Assembly: GCA_016284355.1 (NCBI GenBank)
Contig: JAEEOQ010000111.1
Location: forward strand, 30,991 to 94,990
From: Lachnospiraceae bacterium
GTDB lineage: Bacteria > Bacillota > Clostridia > Lachnospirales > Lachnospiraceae
Direction of reading: 5' to 3'
DNA: 64,000 nucleotides
The position numbers were made by a program, and so were the translations under genes. The notes under the pieces are model-generated. The model was not told the DNA's origin and did no database searches. It saw nothing but the letters and a program-made list of their open reading frames with translations. Position 1 is the first letter of the stretch; each line of letters begins with the position of its first letter. Shown here piece after piece: positions 1 to 7,945 of the stretch.

Positions 1-205
1 TTTCAAGCATTGCTCTTGTAGGGTTTGATTCTCTTGTATAGTCAAAACCGCTTCCGTTATGCCCCGGCTCTATATGGCTAAATGACGCCGTCTGGTAGAT
101 CGGCATGCTGATAGGTCTGATTCCTTCGGTACCAAATGCTCCCGCTCCGTGAACGCACTTTGTTTCTATATCATTAATAAGACAGCAACAGTCTGCATCT
201 GTCAT
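1..205 (-). CDS. Cys/Met metabolism PLP-dependent enzyme, N-terminal part (runs off window)
   Basis: The ATG at 205-203 directly follows the TAG stop of the M20 gene (TAGATG), so the two are translationally adjacent. The first 68 residues read like the N-terminus of the cystathionine gamma-synthase/lyase and O-acetylhomoserine sulfhydrylase family: TKCVHGA, then PISMPIYQTASF, then YTRESNPTRAMLE, which supplies the tyrosine and arginine that bind PLP phosphate across the dimer. The catalytic lysine lies beyond the window. The family acts on the gamma or beta carbon of sulfur amino acids in the cytoplasm. As last visible gene of the 5925-to-1 operon it probably handles the sulfur product, for example as a lyase or desulfhydrase. 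The exact reaction cannot be told from this fragment. Confidence 0.85.
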   Translation of the reverse strand, partial: MTDADCCCLINDIETKCVHGAGAFGTEGIRPISMPIYQTASFSHIEPGHNGSGFDYTRESNPTRAMLE

Positions 206-1537
206 CTATTTTCCCCCTTCCGGTATATCTGCTTCTTCAACACTGTTAAATTTATCCATAAATGCCACATATTCATCTTTTGACTTAAATCTTGGCTTAT
301 AATCCGCCTTAAGACCTTTTGCAAGCTTTGCTCCGTCTTTAAGGAGTCTGTAGGCAGAGATTGCAAATATCTTTGCAGTAAGCACGTACGCCTCATCCTC
401 GTCAATGATGTCAAAATCGCTTTGATGTGTGCCTCCTGTCATGCCGCCTGTGTGAAATGTATATACAGGAAGTAAATGCTGCACATCACCGACATCTGTG
501 GATCCGCCGCTGTGAAATCCGGGGCCGCGCAAGGTAAATGGCTTATCTGTTATCTCTTTTACTCCCTCTACAAGGTCTGCAGGAAATTCCTGAGCTATGG
601 CAGGAAGATAACCCGGCATAGTCTCTATGCGGTATCCTGCTCCAAGTGCAAGAGCCCCTGCTTTAAAGGATCTGTCGGTCTTTTCTGCCGCATCCGCAAA
701 TGCTTCAAGGGTGCCGCCTCTTACGAGAGTCTCTATAACTGCCTCTTCAGGGACCACATTTACAAGGTCTCCGCCCTTAGTAAGGATAGGATGCACTCTT
801 ACGCTGTCCTCATCTCTAAAGGTCTCTCTGTTAAGTGCAAGGGCCTGAAGGCCAAGGCTTGCTGCAGAAAGGGCGTTTATGCCTGCTTCAGGTCTTGCCG
901 CCGCATGCGCTGCCCGCCCCTTTATCTTAATTACCTTTGATACAAAACCATTGTTGCTGCCGGAGCCAAGCTCAATCCCTTTAGCAATGTGGTGAGCAAG
1001 GGCACTGTCCACATCATCAAACGCTCCGATGCGGATAAGTTCGCACTTTCCGCCGCCGTACTGTATGCGTCCTTCCGCTTTAAGGCCATTTTTAAATTCA
1101 ACCTCACCGTATTCTTCGGCAGGTACCGCAAAAAATATGACCTGACCGTCAAGGGCTACCTTAACCTGAGGGTCTGTAAGAGCAAATGCGGCTCCCACTA
1201 CGCCTGCAAGCTGAGCATGGTGCCCGCAGCAGTGCGCCCCTTCTGTTTCAGGGTTTGCATGAGCATGAGAAGGAATACGAAGAGCATCAAGCTCGCCAAT
1301 GAGAGCAAGAGAAAAATTGTCCTTTTTAGCCTCGTTTATATAGGACTTAACGCCTGTTATGGCAAGGCCGCCTTCGGTCCTTTCGGTTATGTTTTGTACC
1401 TTTTCCACAAACTTGCCTGCGGTGCGATATTCCTTATAACCAAGCTCCGCATGATCGTATATATCTCTTGCAAAAGCTATGATCTCATCTTTCCTTGATT
1501 CGATTATCTCTATGATCTTTTGCTCTGTTTTATCCAT
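206..1537 (-). CDS. M20-family amidohydrolase/metallopeptidase (AbgB/hippurate hydrolase-like)
   Basis: A 443-residue cytoplasmic dinuclear metal amidohydrolase of the M20 family. Visible signature pieces are GELDAL (residues 81-86), the metal-binding HCCGHH (102-107) and the catalytic Glu pair in PAEEYGE (about 141-142), followed by a HHIAKG segment and a dimerisation/lid domain. An open TTG lies at 1543, but the GGGGAG Shine-Dalgarno is only 2 nt from it and 8 nt from the ATG at 1537, so the ATG is preferred. The family removes acyl or carbamoyl groups from amino acids. Beside a thiazoline-carboxylate hydrolase homologue it could act on an N-carbamoyl or N-acyl cysteine; that substrate is inference. 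Confidence 0.85.
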   Translation of the reverse strand: MDKTEQKIIEIIESRKDEIIAFARDIYDHAELGYKEYRTAGKFVEKVQNITERTEGGLAITGVKSYINEAKKDNFSLALIGELDALRIPSHAHANPETEGAHCCGHHAQLAGVVGAAFALTDPQVKVALDGQVIFFAVPAEEYGEVEFKNGLKAEGRIQYGGGKCELIRIGAFDDVDSALAHHIAKGIELGSGSNNGFVSKVIKIKGRAAHAAARPEAGINALSAASLGLQALALNRETFRDEDSVRVHPILTKGGDLVNVVPEEAVIETLVRGGTLEAFADAAEKTDRSFKAGALALGAGYRIETMPGYLPAIAQEFPADLVEGVKEITDKPFTLRGPGFHSGGSTDVGDVQHLLPVYTFHTGGMTGGTHQSDFDIIDEDEAYVLTAKIFAISAYRLLKDGAKLAKGLKADYKPRFKSKDEYVAFMDKFNSVEEADIPEGGK

Positions 1538-1558
1538 TATCAATTCTCCCCGTATTAT

Positions 1559-2431
1559 TTATTTTGTATCTCTGCTGTAGTACATATATTTAAGAGGGAC
1601 TCTTCCTGATTTAATGGAACCTGCAGCCGCGTATCCTACCGCAAGATGCATTGCAACCTCAAATTCTTCAGGAAGACCGTAAGCCTCTTTAAACTCCTTT
1701 GCATGTCCGGGGCTGTCAGAGAGCCATACGCTTGTAAGCCCAAGAGCATGGGCCATAAGTCCCATGTGATCTCCTGCTGCCGCGCAGTCAAAGCCTCTGT
1801 TATGAGGTACTCTTTCAGGAAGATCCTGCTTTACTATCCTTGAAGGTCTCTTATCGTAGGCAATAACGATGATCACCGCATTTTCTGTAGATACGTCGCT
1901 CCAGATAAGCTTCTTTTCTTCCTCGCTTCGAAGAACTATAAACCTTACCTCATCAAGATTGCAGCCTATTGGCGCCGCTCTTCCCGCATCGCAGATTGCA
2001 TCTATTATCTCATCAGACACGTACTTATCGCTCCAGCCGGATCTTCCTGATCTTCTGCCCCAAAGGAGCTTGTTTACCACTTTTAGCTCTTCATCTGTAA
2101 AGGGTTCCGGCTGCTCACCAACCTCAGGTATTTCAGGCTTAACACCGTTTCTTATCTGCTCTGCATATTCAAGATATCTTTTTACCCAGAGGATATCATC
2201 ATCTTCTTCAGAGTATCCTCTTGCCTGCCATTCTTCAAAAAGAAGCTTTGCATCAATACCGAAGTTTTCGATGGCTTTTCCTCTCCAGTTAAGGATAGTT
2301 GGGTAAATAGGAACCTCTATACCGTGATGTGTTCTTTCGTGAAGCGCTCCGCGAAGAGTGACCTCATCAAATTTTTTAAGATCTTCCCTTGTATAAAACT
2401 CGCCGCCAATCCTGGCTCTTTCTTCTGACAT
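1559..2431 (-). CDS. Nitroreductase family flavoprotein
   Basis: A 290-residue protein whose C-terminal two thirds match the FMN-dependent nitroreductase fold: RRSGRSGWSDKYV followed by a helix ending in AGRAAPIGCN (FMN phosphate region), then FIVLRSEEE, a DCAAAGDHMGLMAHALGL helix and a VGYAAAG strand. The N-terminal ~110 residues are an extra region (THHGIEVPIYPTI and an acidic helix) not in short nitroreductases. GGGAGG sits 7 nt before the ATG. Substrate unknown; the operon suggests it reduces or conditions the imported sulfur/nitrogen compound. It lies 21 nt upstream of the M20 gene and 30 nt downstream of the ATC-hydrolase-like gene, so it is surely cotranscribed. Confidence 0.85.
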   Translation of the reverse strand: MSEERARIGGEFYTREDLKKFDEVTLRGALHERTHHGIEVPIYPTILNWRGKAIENFGIDAKLLFEEWQARGYSEEDDDILWVKRYLEYAEQIRNGVKPEIPEVGEQPEPFTDEELKVVNKLLWGRRSGRSGWSDKYVSDEIIDAICDAGRAAPIGCNLDEVRFIVLRSEEEKKLIWSDVSTENAVIIVIAYDKRPSRIVKQDLPERVPHNRGFDCAAAGDHMGLMAHALGLTSVWLSDSPGHAKEFKEAYGLPEEFEVAMHLAVGYAAAGSIKSGRVPLKYMYYSRDTK

Positions 2432-2461
2432 TTTATTTCCTCCCTTTCGCCCCGGGTAAAC

Positions 2462-3163
2462 TTATAGTTCGGGGCTGTTTATATTAAAATTTACCTTCTC
2501 GTATTTTAAAAGTTTTTCTTTGGCTTCTTTACCGTAGTCTTTTTCTATATCGTCTAAGACTTTTTTGGCTACGGTCTCACCCTCTATGCCAAAAATCCCT
2601 ATGCTGATCTCCCTGTAAGACCAGTAAGAGTGTGCGCAGTGATAAGTAAAACTCTTTAGCCCGTCCTCTTTTTTAAGAGGTCTGCCGCCTTCAGTAAGGC
2701 CTGAGTTTTCCACCCTCTGGATACAATAATCATGATCGTGAAGTGTCTGAGTCGTACTGTACTTTATCTCAGGACTAAACCCTCTTGCTATGGAAGGGTC
2801 AAGATTGCTGCAATAAGCCACTCCTGCCTCCGGAAGGTTCATTTCTTTAAACTGCGCTGCCCAGGGGCATCTTGTTACGTGTATCTCGTAATCAGGTGAA
2901 ATGCTTATGCTTTCCGACTGGTTAGACTGCCCTAAATCTTTTATTTCTTCCGTATTTACCCACTCGCCGTACCTGCGGTAAGTTTCGTATGTAAGCGGCT
3001 CCCCGTCTGCTATGGCACGAAGCGCCATTCTCCTTCCGCGCTGCTCTGCGTAATACCTTGTGGCAAATATAAAAGCCTCGATTCCCCTGCTCCCAAACTC
3101 ACTTTTAAGGTAAACGTAGTATTTTGCAGCTATGTAGGCATGAACTTTTTCGTTAAATCCCAT
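2462..3163 (-). CDS. L-2-amino-thiazoline-4-carboxylate (ATC) hydrolase family protein
   Basis: A 233-residue protein that matches the PF14196 pattern: VTRCPW (Cys99), EAGVAYCSNLD (Cys118, Asp122), ARGFSPEIKY, and TQTLHDHDYC (Cys147). In Pseudomonas the founding enzyme opens the thiazoline ring of ATC to N-carbamoyl-L-cysteine, which a second amidohydrolase converts to cysteine. Here an M20 amidohydrolase lies in the same operon. The start is supported by AAAGGGG 7 nt before the ATG. The Cys-rich attenuator upstream of the operon agrees with a cysteine-yielding role. Many PF14196 members are only distantly related to the characterised enzyme, so the exact substrate is unproven. Confidence 0.8.
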   Translation of the reverse strand: MGFNEKVHAYIAAKYYVYLKSEFGSRGIEAFIFATRYYAEQRGRRMALRAIADGEPLTYETYRRYGEWVNTEEIKDLGQSNQSESISISPDYEIHVTRCPWAAQFKEMNLPEAGVAYCSNLDPSIARGFSPEIKYSTTQTLHDHDYCIQRVENSGLTEGGRPLKKEDGLKSFTYHCAHSYWSYREISIGIFGIEGETVAKKVLDDIEKDYGKEAKEKLLKYEKVNFNINSPEL

Positions 3164-3187
3164 CTTATGTCCCCTTTCAAAGGCATA

Positions 3188-3970
3188 TTAAATGATATAT
3201 TCTTCGTCAGAAGCTTCTTTGCCTCTGCTGATATCTGCAATAATATCCGCCGCATATCTTGAAAGGGCCGCATCGGTCCTGCTTCTTGGAAATCCCACAT
3301 TTATCCTGTATTCGGATAAAATGCGACCCGGTCTTGGAGTAAGTACTATTACTCTGTCTGCAAGATATACCGCTTCGTTAATGTCATGTGTTACAAAAAA
3401 GAAGGTCTTCTTTTCCTTTTGTCTTATGTTAATGAGCTCCTCCTGAAGCGTGCATCTTGTAAGATGGTCAACTGCAGAAAAGGGTTCATCCATAAGTATT
3501 ACCTTTGGCTCTGCTATAAGGGTTCTGGCGATCCCCGCGCGCTGTCTCATACCGCCTGACAGCTGCGCAGGATATTTGTTTTCAAATCCCTTAAGCCCCA
3601 TAAGATCAAGATAATAATCAAGTCTCTTCTCTTTCTCTTCTTTTGTTACTTTGGTGTTTTCAAGTCCGAATAAGATGTTTTTCCTAACGCTTCGCCAAGG
3701 GAAGAGGGCTGCATTTTGAAAAACAACCCCTATTTCCCTGCTTGGCCCTGTTACCTTTTTGTCTCCGATGTAAACAGTGCCGCTGCTTTCCTTTAAAAGG
3801 CCTGCCACGATCTCAAGAAGAGTACTTTTTCCGCAGCCTGAAGGACCAACTATGCAGACAAATTCGCCTTCTTCAATATCAAGATTAACGTCAGAGAGGG
3901 CTTTTACCTCCCCTGCCTCATCCGGATCATCGTAAATTTTATCTATACTTTCTATCTTTATAGCCGGCAT
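3188..3970 (-). CDS. ABC importer ATPase, nitrate/sulfonate/taurine (SsuB/TauB) type
   Basis: A 260-residue ATP-binding subunit. Walker A GPSGCGKST at residues 42-50, ABC signature LSGGMRQR at 137-144, Walker B VILMDEPF at 157-164, and the switch histidine in FFVTHDI. The overall pattern, including PGRI near the C-terminus, is that of ATPases for nitrate, sulfonate, taurine or thiamine-precursor importers. GCGAGGT lies 7 nt before the ATG. It sits between the binding protein and the ATC-hydrolase-like gene and works with the permease at 5152-5925 at the inner face of the membrane. Confidence 0.92.
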   Translation of the reverse strand: MPAIKIESIDKIYDDPDEAGEVKALSDVNLDIEEGEFVCIVGPSGCGKSTLLEIVAGLLKESSGTVYIGDKKVTGPSREIGVVFQNAALFPWRSVRKNILFGLENTKVTKEEKEKRLDYYLDLMGLKGFENKYPAQLSGGMRQRAGIARTLIAEPKVILMDEPFSAVDHLTRCTLQEELINIRQKEKKTFFFVTHDINEAVYLADRVIVLTPRPGRILSEYRINVGFPRSRTDAALSRYAADIIADISRGKEASDEEYII

Positions 3971-3988
3971 GTTAATTACCTCGCTTTT

Positions 3989-5095
3989 TTATTTGCTTTC
4001 AGGATCTTTAAGTCCAAGTTCTTCTGCTGCCTTAAGTGCGAACTCATTTGTATACGTGCCTTCCGGAGTAACGTTTTCTTCAATCCATCCGTACTGTTTT
4101 AAGTATTCAAATGTCTTCTCAAGTCTGTCTTCAGGAATGACAGGATAATCAAGCCATACGTCGATCTCTGAAAGAACTGCCTCACGAAGTACGTCTTTGT
4201 CTGTGTTAAGGTACTCACTTCCCCACTCGATAAACTCGTCAAAATACTCATTTTTAACCTGCTCATGTACTTTGTAGTATGCAGTAATAAATCTCTGAAG
4301 GTCTTCAGGCCTGTTCTTTATCACGTCATCACTTGCCATAAGAGTTCCGGTGTAATAGTCAGGAATGAAATCCCAGGCTCTTCCAAGAACATTTCCAACG
4401 CCTTCTACTTTTGCAAGCTCTGCATACGGGTTATGGATAATAGTTGCATCAACTTCGCCTGATGTAAGTGTTGCGTAGGCTTTCTGATATGAACCGTTTG
4501 CAATAAGCTCAACCTCATCTTCTTTAATACCGTTTGCTTCAAGCATCTTAAGTACTGAAAGTCTCATTCCGCCTGATGCACCCGATGTACCGATCTTTTT
4601 CCCGCGAAGGTCCTCAAAACTCTTTATATCATTATTTGCTATAAGCCAGTAGCATCCTGAATATCTCCACATATTTCCTACAAGTTTTGCAGGAACGCCG
4701 TTATTGATACCTGCGATAAATGCGCTTGGATCACCATCAGTGATATCTATCTCACCTCTTGTTATAAGAGAGAGTTTACCCTGTGAACCATCTGCATTCT
4801 GAACGTTGTCAAATTCAATACCAAGTTCCTTGTATAGACCTTTTTCAATAGCAAAGTTGTTTACCGCGCCTGTCATACCTGTTGCAAAGCTTGAATTAAA
4901 TCTGATAACGGGAAGTTCCCCATCTGCCTTAGAGCCTGAAGCATTTTCGCTTACTGCAACTGTTTTTGTCTGCTCAGTACTCTTTGCACTTTCGTTTTTA
5001 TCTTCTTTTTTTGCACTGCCGCAAGCTGCAAGAGCTCCTATGGTTAATGCGGCGATAAGTCCAAGTACTGTTATCTTGTTAAATATTTTCTTCAT
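3989..5095 (-). CDS. ABC importer substrate-binding lipoprotein, TauA/SsuA/NMT1 type
   Basis: A 368-residue secreted lipoprotein. The chosen ATG at 5095 begins MKKIFNKI with an n-region, hydrophobic core and an ALAAC lipobox, and has AAAGGAA about 8 nt upstream; the longer open frame to 5143 would put 16 charged residues before the signal and is rejected. The mature part shows the type-2 periplasmic binding fold of the NMT1/TauA family (IRFNSSFATG, ITRGEIDITDGDPSAFIAGI, GKKIGTSGASGGM, SGEVDATIIHNPY). It captures the ligand for the permease and ATPase encoded on either side. The ligand is not readable; the operon suggests a small sulfur- and nitrogen-containing compound. Confidence 0.92.
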   Translation of the reverse strand: MKKIFNKITVLGLIAALTIGALAACGSAKKEDKNESAKSTEQTKTVAVSENASGSKADGELPVIRFNSSFATGMTGAVNNFAIEKGLYKELGIEFDNVQNADGSQGKLSLITRGEIDITDGDPSAFIAGINNGVPAKLVGNMWRYSGCYWLIANNDIKSFEDLRGKKIGTSGASGGMRLSVLKMLEANGIKEDEVELIANGSYQKAYATLTSGEVDATIIHNPYAELAKVEGVGNVLGRAWDFIPDYYTGTLMASDDVIKNRPEDLQRFITAYYKVHEQVKNEYFDEFIEWGSEYLNTDKDVLREAVLSEIDVWLDYPVIPEDRLEKTFEYLKQYGWIEENVTPEGTYTNEFALKAAEELGLKDPESK

Positions 5096-5151
5096 TTTAT
5101 TATTCCTTTCGATTTTGAGATTATTGTCTTTTTTATCCGGCATTTATCGGT

Positions 5152-5925
5152 TTATTTTTTTATCCACCTGTGAGTGAAGGTATATTCCGTAAGAGCTACA
5201 AGTTTTACAAGTAATACGGATATAACTGTTACTATCACTATCACAAGGAAAATTCGTGGTGTATTTAAAAGCTGCTGTGATTCTGCAAGCAGGAAGCCAA
5301 GTCCTGCCTTTGCAGACTGCATCTCCGCAAAAACCACTGTAGTCATTGCTGTTGCAGCCGCCATACGAAAGCCGTTAAACATTGAAGGCAACGCCGCCGG
5401 CACCAGCACTTTAAAAACTGTTTCAATCTTGTTTAGCTCAAAAACCCTTGCCACCTTTAAATACTCGTTAGGGCACTGCTTTGTTCCTGTTACGGTATTA
5501 TAAAGAATCTGAAATACCGATGATAAAAATATCAGGAACACCTTTGATTTAAATCCGATTCCAAACCACAGGATAAGTAGCGGCAGGATGGCTGTTTTTG
5601 GCACCGCCATGATAGCGGAACAAAAAACGTTCATGTATTTTTCAAGTGGCTTAAACAGTGTCCATAAAAGTCCAACCGTAACGCCCACCGCTCCTCCTAT
5701 AACATAGCCAAGCAGAACTTCCTTTAGCGTAATGCCAAGATGTTCAAAAAGAATCCCTTCTTTTACTGTCTTTATAAGGTCTTTAAAGATGCCGCTTGGC
5801 GAAGCAAGAAAGACTTTACTGATCTTCCCGCTTGTAACGGAATATTCCATAAAGGCAAGAAGTGCGATCACGCTTAAGATCTGCAATATGGTCACTATGT
5901 CGACCTTTTTTTCTTTTACTTTCAT
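5152..5925 (-). CDS. ABC importer permease, SsuC/TauC type
   Basis: A 257-residue inner-membrane subunit with about six hydrophobic segments and the EAA loop region (EYLKVARVFELNKIETVFKV, then VPAALPSMFNGFRMA) that contacts the ATPase. A GTG at 5934 is also open, but AGAAGGG lies 8 nt before the ATG at 5925, which is taken as the start. It is the first structural gene after the Cys-rich leader and terminator, so the attenuator controls its transcription and that of everything down to position 1. Confidence 0.92.
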   Translation of the reverse strand: MKVKEKKVDIVTILQILSVIALLAFMEYSVTSGKISKVFLASPSGIFKDLIKTVKEGILFEHLGITLKEVLLGYVIGGAVGVTVGLLWTLFKPLEKYMNVFCSAIMAVPKTAILPLLILWFGIGFKSKVFLIFLSSVFQILYNTVTGTKQCPNEYLKVARVFELNKIETVFKVLVPAALPSMFNGFRMAAATAMTTVVFAEMQSAKAGLGFLLAESQQLLNTPRIFLVIVIVTVISVLLVKLVALTEYTFTHRWIKK

Positions 5926-5950
5926 TTTTATCACCCTTCTTTTAAAGCTT

Positions 5951-5993
5951 AAAAAATAACACCCGGCTTTTGTTTTTCAACTATACCGGGTGC
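5951..5993 (-). terminator. Candidate attenuator terminator in the leader of the sulfur-type operon
   Basis: On the minus strand CACCCGG (5992-5986) pairs with CCGGGTG (5966-5960), followed by a U-rich run (5958-5951). It lies 3 nt after the stop codon of the leader peptide and 26 nt before the permease start. The 5' arm CCCGGT (5990-5985) is also perfectly complementary to ACCGGG (6065-6060) inside the leader reading frame, so an alternative antiterminator pairing is possible. Location plus competing pairing suggest attenuation; no folding energy was computed. Confidence 0.7.
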
Positions 5994-5995
5994 TC

Positions 5996-6127
5996 TTAAA
6001 GCTTCATCTCGTTTGCATGCGCGTGCAAATAGCGCATATAGCTTGAAATGTTTTTCATTCCCGGTGGTATATGCTTCATACAACAACACATGCACATGTT
6101 TGAATTTGTCATAAGTTCCCTTATCAT
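5996..6127 (-). CDS. Cys/Met-rich leader peptide (43 aa), candidate cysteine-responsive attenuator
   Basis: This short frame is too small for routine gene calls. From the ATG at 6127 it gives 43 residues. Residues 11-17 are MCMCCCM, so four of its codons are Cys and eight are Met. A HIPPGM stretch follows and the frame stops with TAA at 5998-5996, right at the base of the terminator hairpin. GGAAGGAG lies 10 nt before this ATG. A second in-frame ATG at 6112 has AAGGG 6 nt upstream and would give 38 residues. The arrangement (promoter, short Cys-rich frame, competing hairpins, transporter operon) matches known leader-peptide attenuators of amino-acid operons; Cys-rich upstream frames before sulfur genes are known in Actinobacteria. 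Translation itself is inferred. Confidence 0.72.
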   Translation of the reverse strand: MIRELMTNSNMCMCCCMKHIPPGMKNISSYMRYLHAHANEMKL

Positions 6128-6184
6128 GTTTTCATTTCTCCTTCCTCTTGCAAAACCAAATTGCAAATGAATCATGTGTCATAT

Positions 6185-6211
6185 ATTATACCTATCAACC
6201 TACTATGTCAA
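6185..6211 (-). promoter_or_regulatory. Near-consensus sigma-A promoter for the leader and sulfur-type operon
   Basis: On the minus strand TTGACA (6211-6206) is followed by TATAAT (6190-6185) with a 15-nt spacer, or by TAATAT two bases further on with 17 nt. Transcription would start near 6178, giving a leader of about 250 nt before the permease that contains the short Cys-rich frame and the terminator. Confidence 0.75.
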
Positions 6212-6242
6212 TAGTTTTATTGATAAAAAAATTTCATGCTCA

Positions 6243-6284
6243 GTTATCATTTTTTTTGATAACACATGTACCGGGTACCATAGT
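6243..6284 (+). promoter_or_regulatory. Inverted repeat and weak promoter candidate before the carboxylesterase
   Basis: GTTATCA (6243-6249) and TGATAAC (6257-6263) form a perfect 7-bp inverted repeat around seven T. Its right arm supplies a TTGATA -35-like hexamer (6256-6261), with CATAGT 17 nt downstream; the spacer between them is a copy of the dispersed palindrome. This could be an operator-promoter for the gene at 6362, but the -10 is poor. The rest of 6285-6361 holds only AT-rich sequence and the ribosome binding site. Confidence 0.3.
6262..6279. repeat. Dispersed palindrome (GTACCWGGTAC family), copy 1, variant/truncated
   Basis: ACACATGTACC followed by GGGTACC matches the left arm and core of the 23-nt family, but the centre is G instead of A/T and the right arm is lost. 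It lies between two divergent operons. Confidence 0.6.
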
Positions 6285-6361
6285 CAAAAAATGCGTATAT
6301 CAATCCATGGTTTTTTCTGTTAAAATTTATGTAAATGAATTAAACTTGGAGGATTAAAAAG

Positions 6362-7942
6362 ATGGTTAAGACAAAATACGGCTTTGTGGAAGGCGTGCCT
6401 TCTGACAGAGAAGATGTTACGGTTTTTAAGGGGATCCCTATCGGTGCCACTACTGAAGGTGCGGGGAGGTTTTGCGCTCCAAAAGAGCCTGCGCCCTGGG
6501 ATGGCGTAAGGTTATGTGATAAGTGGCCTGACAGGTTTTTACAGGATATAACTTCTAAAGTTCCCGGTACCTTTTGGGGTGATGAGTTTTATTACGATGA
6601 TGATTACGAACCGGGAAACAGCGAAAACGGCCTTGCCGTAAATGTATTCGCGCCAAAAAAAGCTGCAAATGAAGATGGACTTCCCGTTTTATGCTGGATC
6701 CACGGCGGCGGTTTTACGAGCGGATACGCTTCAGAGATTGAGTTTAATGCAAGTAACCTTGCAGTGAAAGGCATTATAGTAGTTCTTATACAATACCGCC
6801 TTTCAGCACTTGGCTGGCTTGTAACTACAGAGCTTTGCGAAGAAAACGGTGGACACGCCGGTAATTATGCGGTTCTTGACATGGTACACGGCTTAAAGTG
6901 GATAAACGAGAATATAAAAGAGTTTGGCGGCGATCCTAAGAAAGTCACCATCGCAGGCCAGTCTGCAGGAGCATTTTCGGTTACTATGCTTCTTCGCACT
7001 CCGCTTGCAAAGGGACTTTTTAGAAATGCAATCGTACAGAGCGGATTTAACGGATTTTTAAACGGTGCCGATTTTGGTGCAAAGTTTTCTACCCTTAAAG
7101 CCGCCGCGGAAGCCGGTGATAAGGCGATCAAAACCGTATTTGGTGAAAATGCTTCTATAGAAGATGTCAGAAAGGTTTCCACTTCTGATCTCCTGCTGCC
7201 AAGAGAAGGCGCAGGCACAGGTTTTGGCGGTGCTCCTATGACAAGACTTGCGGAGCTTACATTTCTAACCGGAAATGCCACCGTAGATAATTATGTATTT
7301 ACAGAAGAATCAGTTGACCTTACGCGCCCGGGTGCCCTTGATGGCATCAATATCATCATTGGCGGTACAAGCGATGAATACACCTCACTTACAGGAGATT
7401 TCATCGATAAAATGGGAATCACAAAGGATACTGCAGCAGGCATCTTAGAAAAGCAATACAAAAAAGGCTGCGCAGAGCTTTATGATATAAGCGATGATAA
7501 AAAAGCTCAGGCTGCCCATATGCGCGCAGGAAGCGATGCATCCTTCCAGAAATACCTTCTTTCTGCGGGTGCCACTGAAAATAACAAGGATCACAAAACA
7601 TTTGCCTATTATTTTACTCAGGTTCCAAGCGGCAGAAACAGCGAATTTCGCGGAGCCTACCACTCTTCAGATCTTTGGTATATGTTTGATTCCATAAGAG
7701 AAGGAGCTGCTCATAGAAACTGGACAAAGGAAGATAGAGAGACCGCAAAGATCATGAGCACCTACTGGGCAAACTTTGTAAAAACCGGCGATCCAAACGG
7801 CGAAGGTCTTACTAACTGGGAAGAATGTAAGGAAGAAAACGGCTACAGATTCCTTCAGATAGGAAAAGGAAAGTCAGAAATGAAAGACCACACAGATTTC
7901 CCTGAAAGAGATGCCTTTTTCCGCAGCCTTTATCAGAAATAA
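6362..7942 (+). CDS. Type B carboxylesterase family alpha/beta hydrolase
   Basis: A 526-residue carboxylesterase/lipase type B protein with no signal peptide, so probably cytoplasmic. Family marks are FKGIPIG and FCAPKEPAPW near the N-terminus, the oxyanion-hole motif WIHGGGF, the QYRLSALGWL strand, the nucleophile elbow GQSAGA (Ser201), GGTSDEY with a likely acidic triad residue, and a late AYHSSDLWYMF segment that supplies the histidine. It cleaves carboxylic esters; the natural substrate is unknown. GGAGG lies 9 nt before the ATG. It is a single-gene unit, divergent from the sulfur-type operon and convergent with the DUF4097 gene. Confidence 0.92.
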   Translation: MVKTKYGFVEGVPSDREDVTVFKGIPIGATTEGAGRFCAPKEPAPWDGVRLCDKWPDRFLQDITSKVPGTFWGDEFYYDDDYEPGNSENGLAVNVFAPKKAANEDGLPVLCWIHGGGFTSGYASEIEFNASNLAVKGIIVVLIQYRLSALGWLVTTELCEENGGHAGNYAVLDMVHGLKWINENIKEFGGDPKKVTIAGQSAGAFSVTMLLRTPLAKGLFRNAIVQSGFNGFLNGADFGAKFSTLKAAAEAGDKAIKTVFGENASIEDVRKVSTSDLLLPREGAGTGFGGAPMTRLAELTFLTGNATVDNYVFTEESVDLTRPGALDGINIIIGGTSDEYTSLTGDFIDKMGITKDTAAGILEKQYKKGCAELYDISDDKKAQAAHMRAGSDASFQKYLLSAGATENNKDHKTFAYYFTQVPSGRNSEFRGAYHSSDLWYMFDSIREGAAHRNWTKEDRETAKIMSTYWANFVKTGDPNGEGLTNWEECKEENGYRFLQIGKGKSEMKDHTDFPERDAFFRSLYQK

Positions 7943-7945
7943 ATT

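Noticed and set aside
989..1498. 169-residue open frame on the plus strand
   Set aside because: Antisense of the M20 gene, whose conserved metal motifs establish the minus strand as coding.
5095..5143. N-terminal extension of the substrate-binding protein
   Set aside because: The extension puts charged residues before a normal lipoprotein signal, and the ribosome site fits the ATG at 5095.
6243..6263. Intrinsic terminator upstream of the carboxylesterase
   Set aside because: The 7-bp stem is AT-rich and the T run is in the loop rather than after the stem; more likely an operator or chance palindrome.
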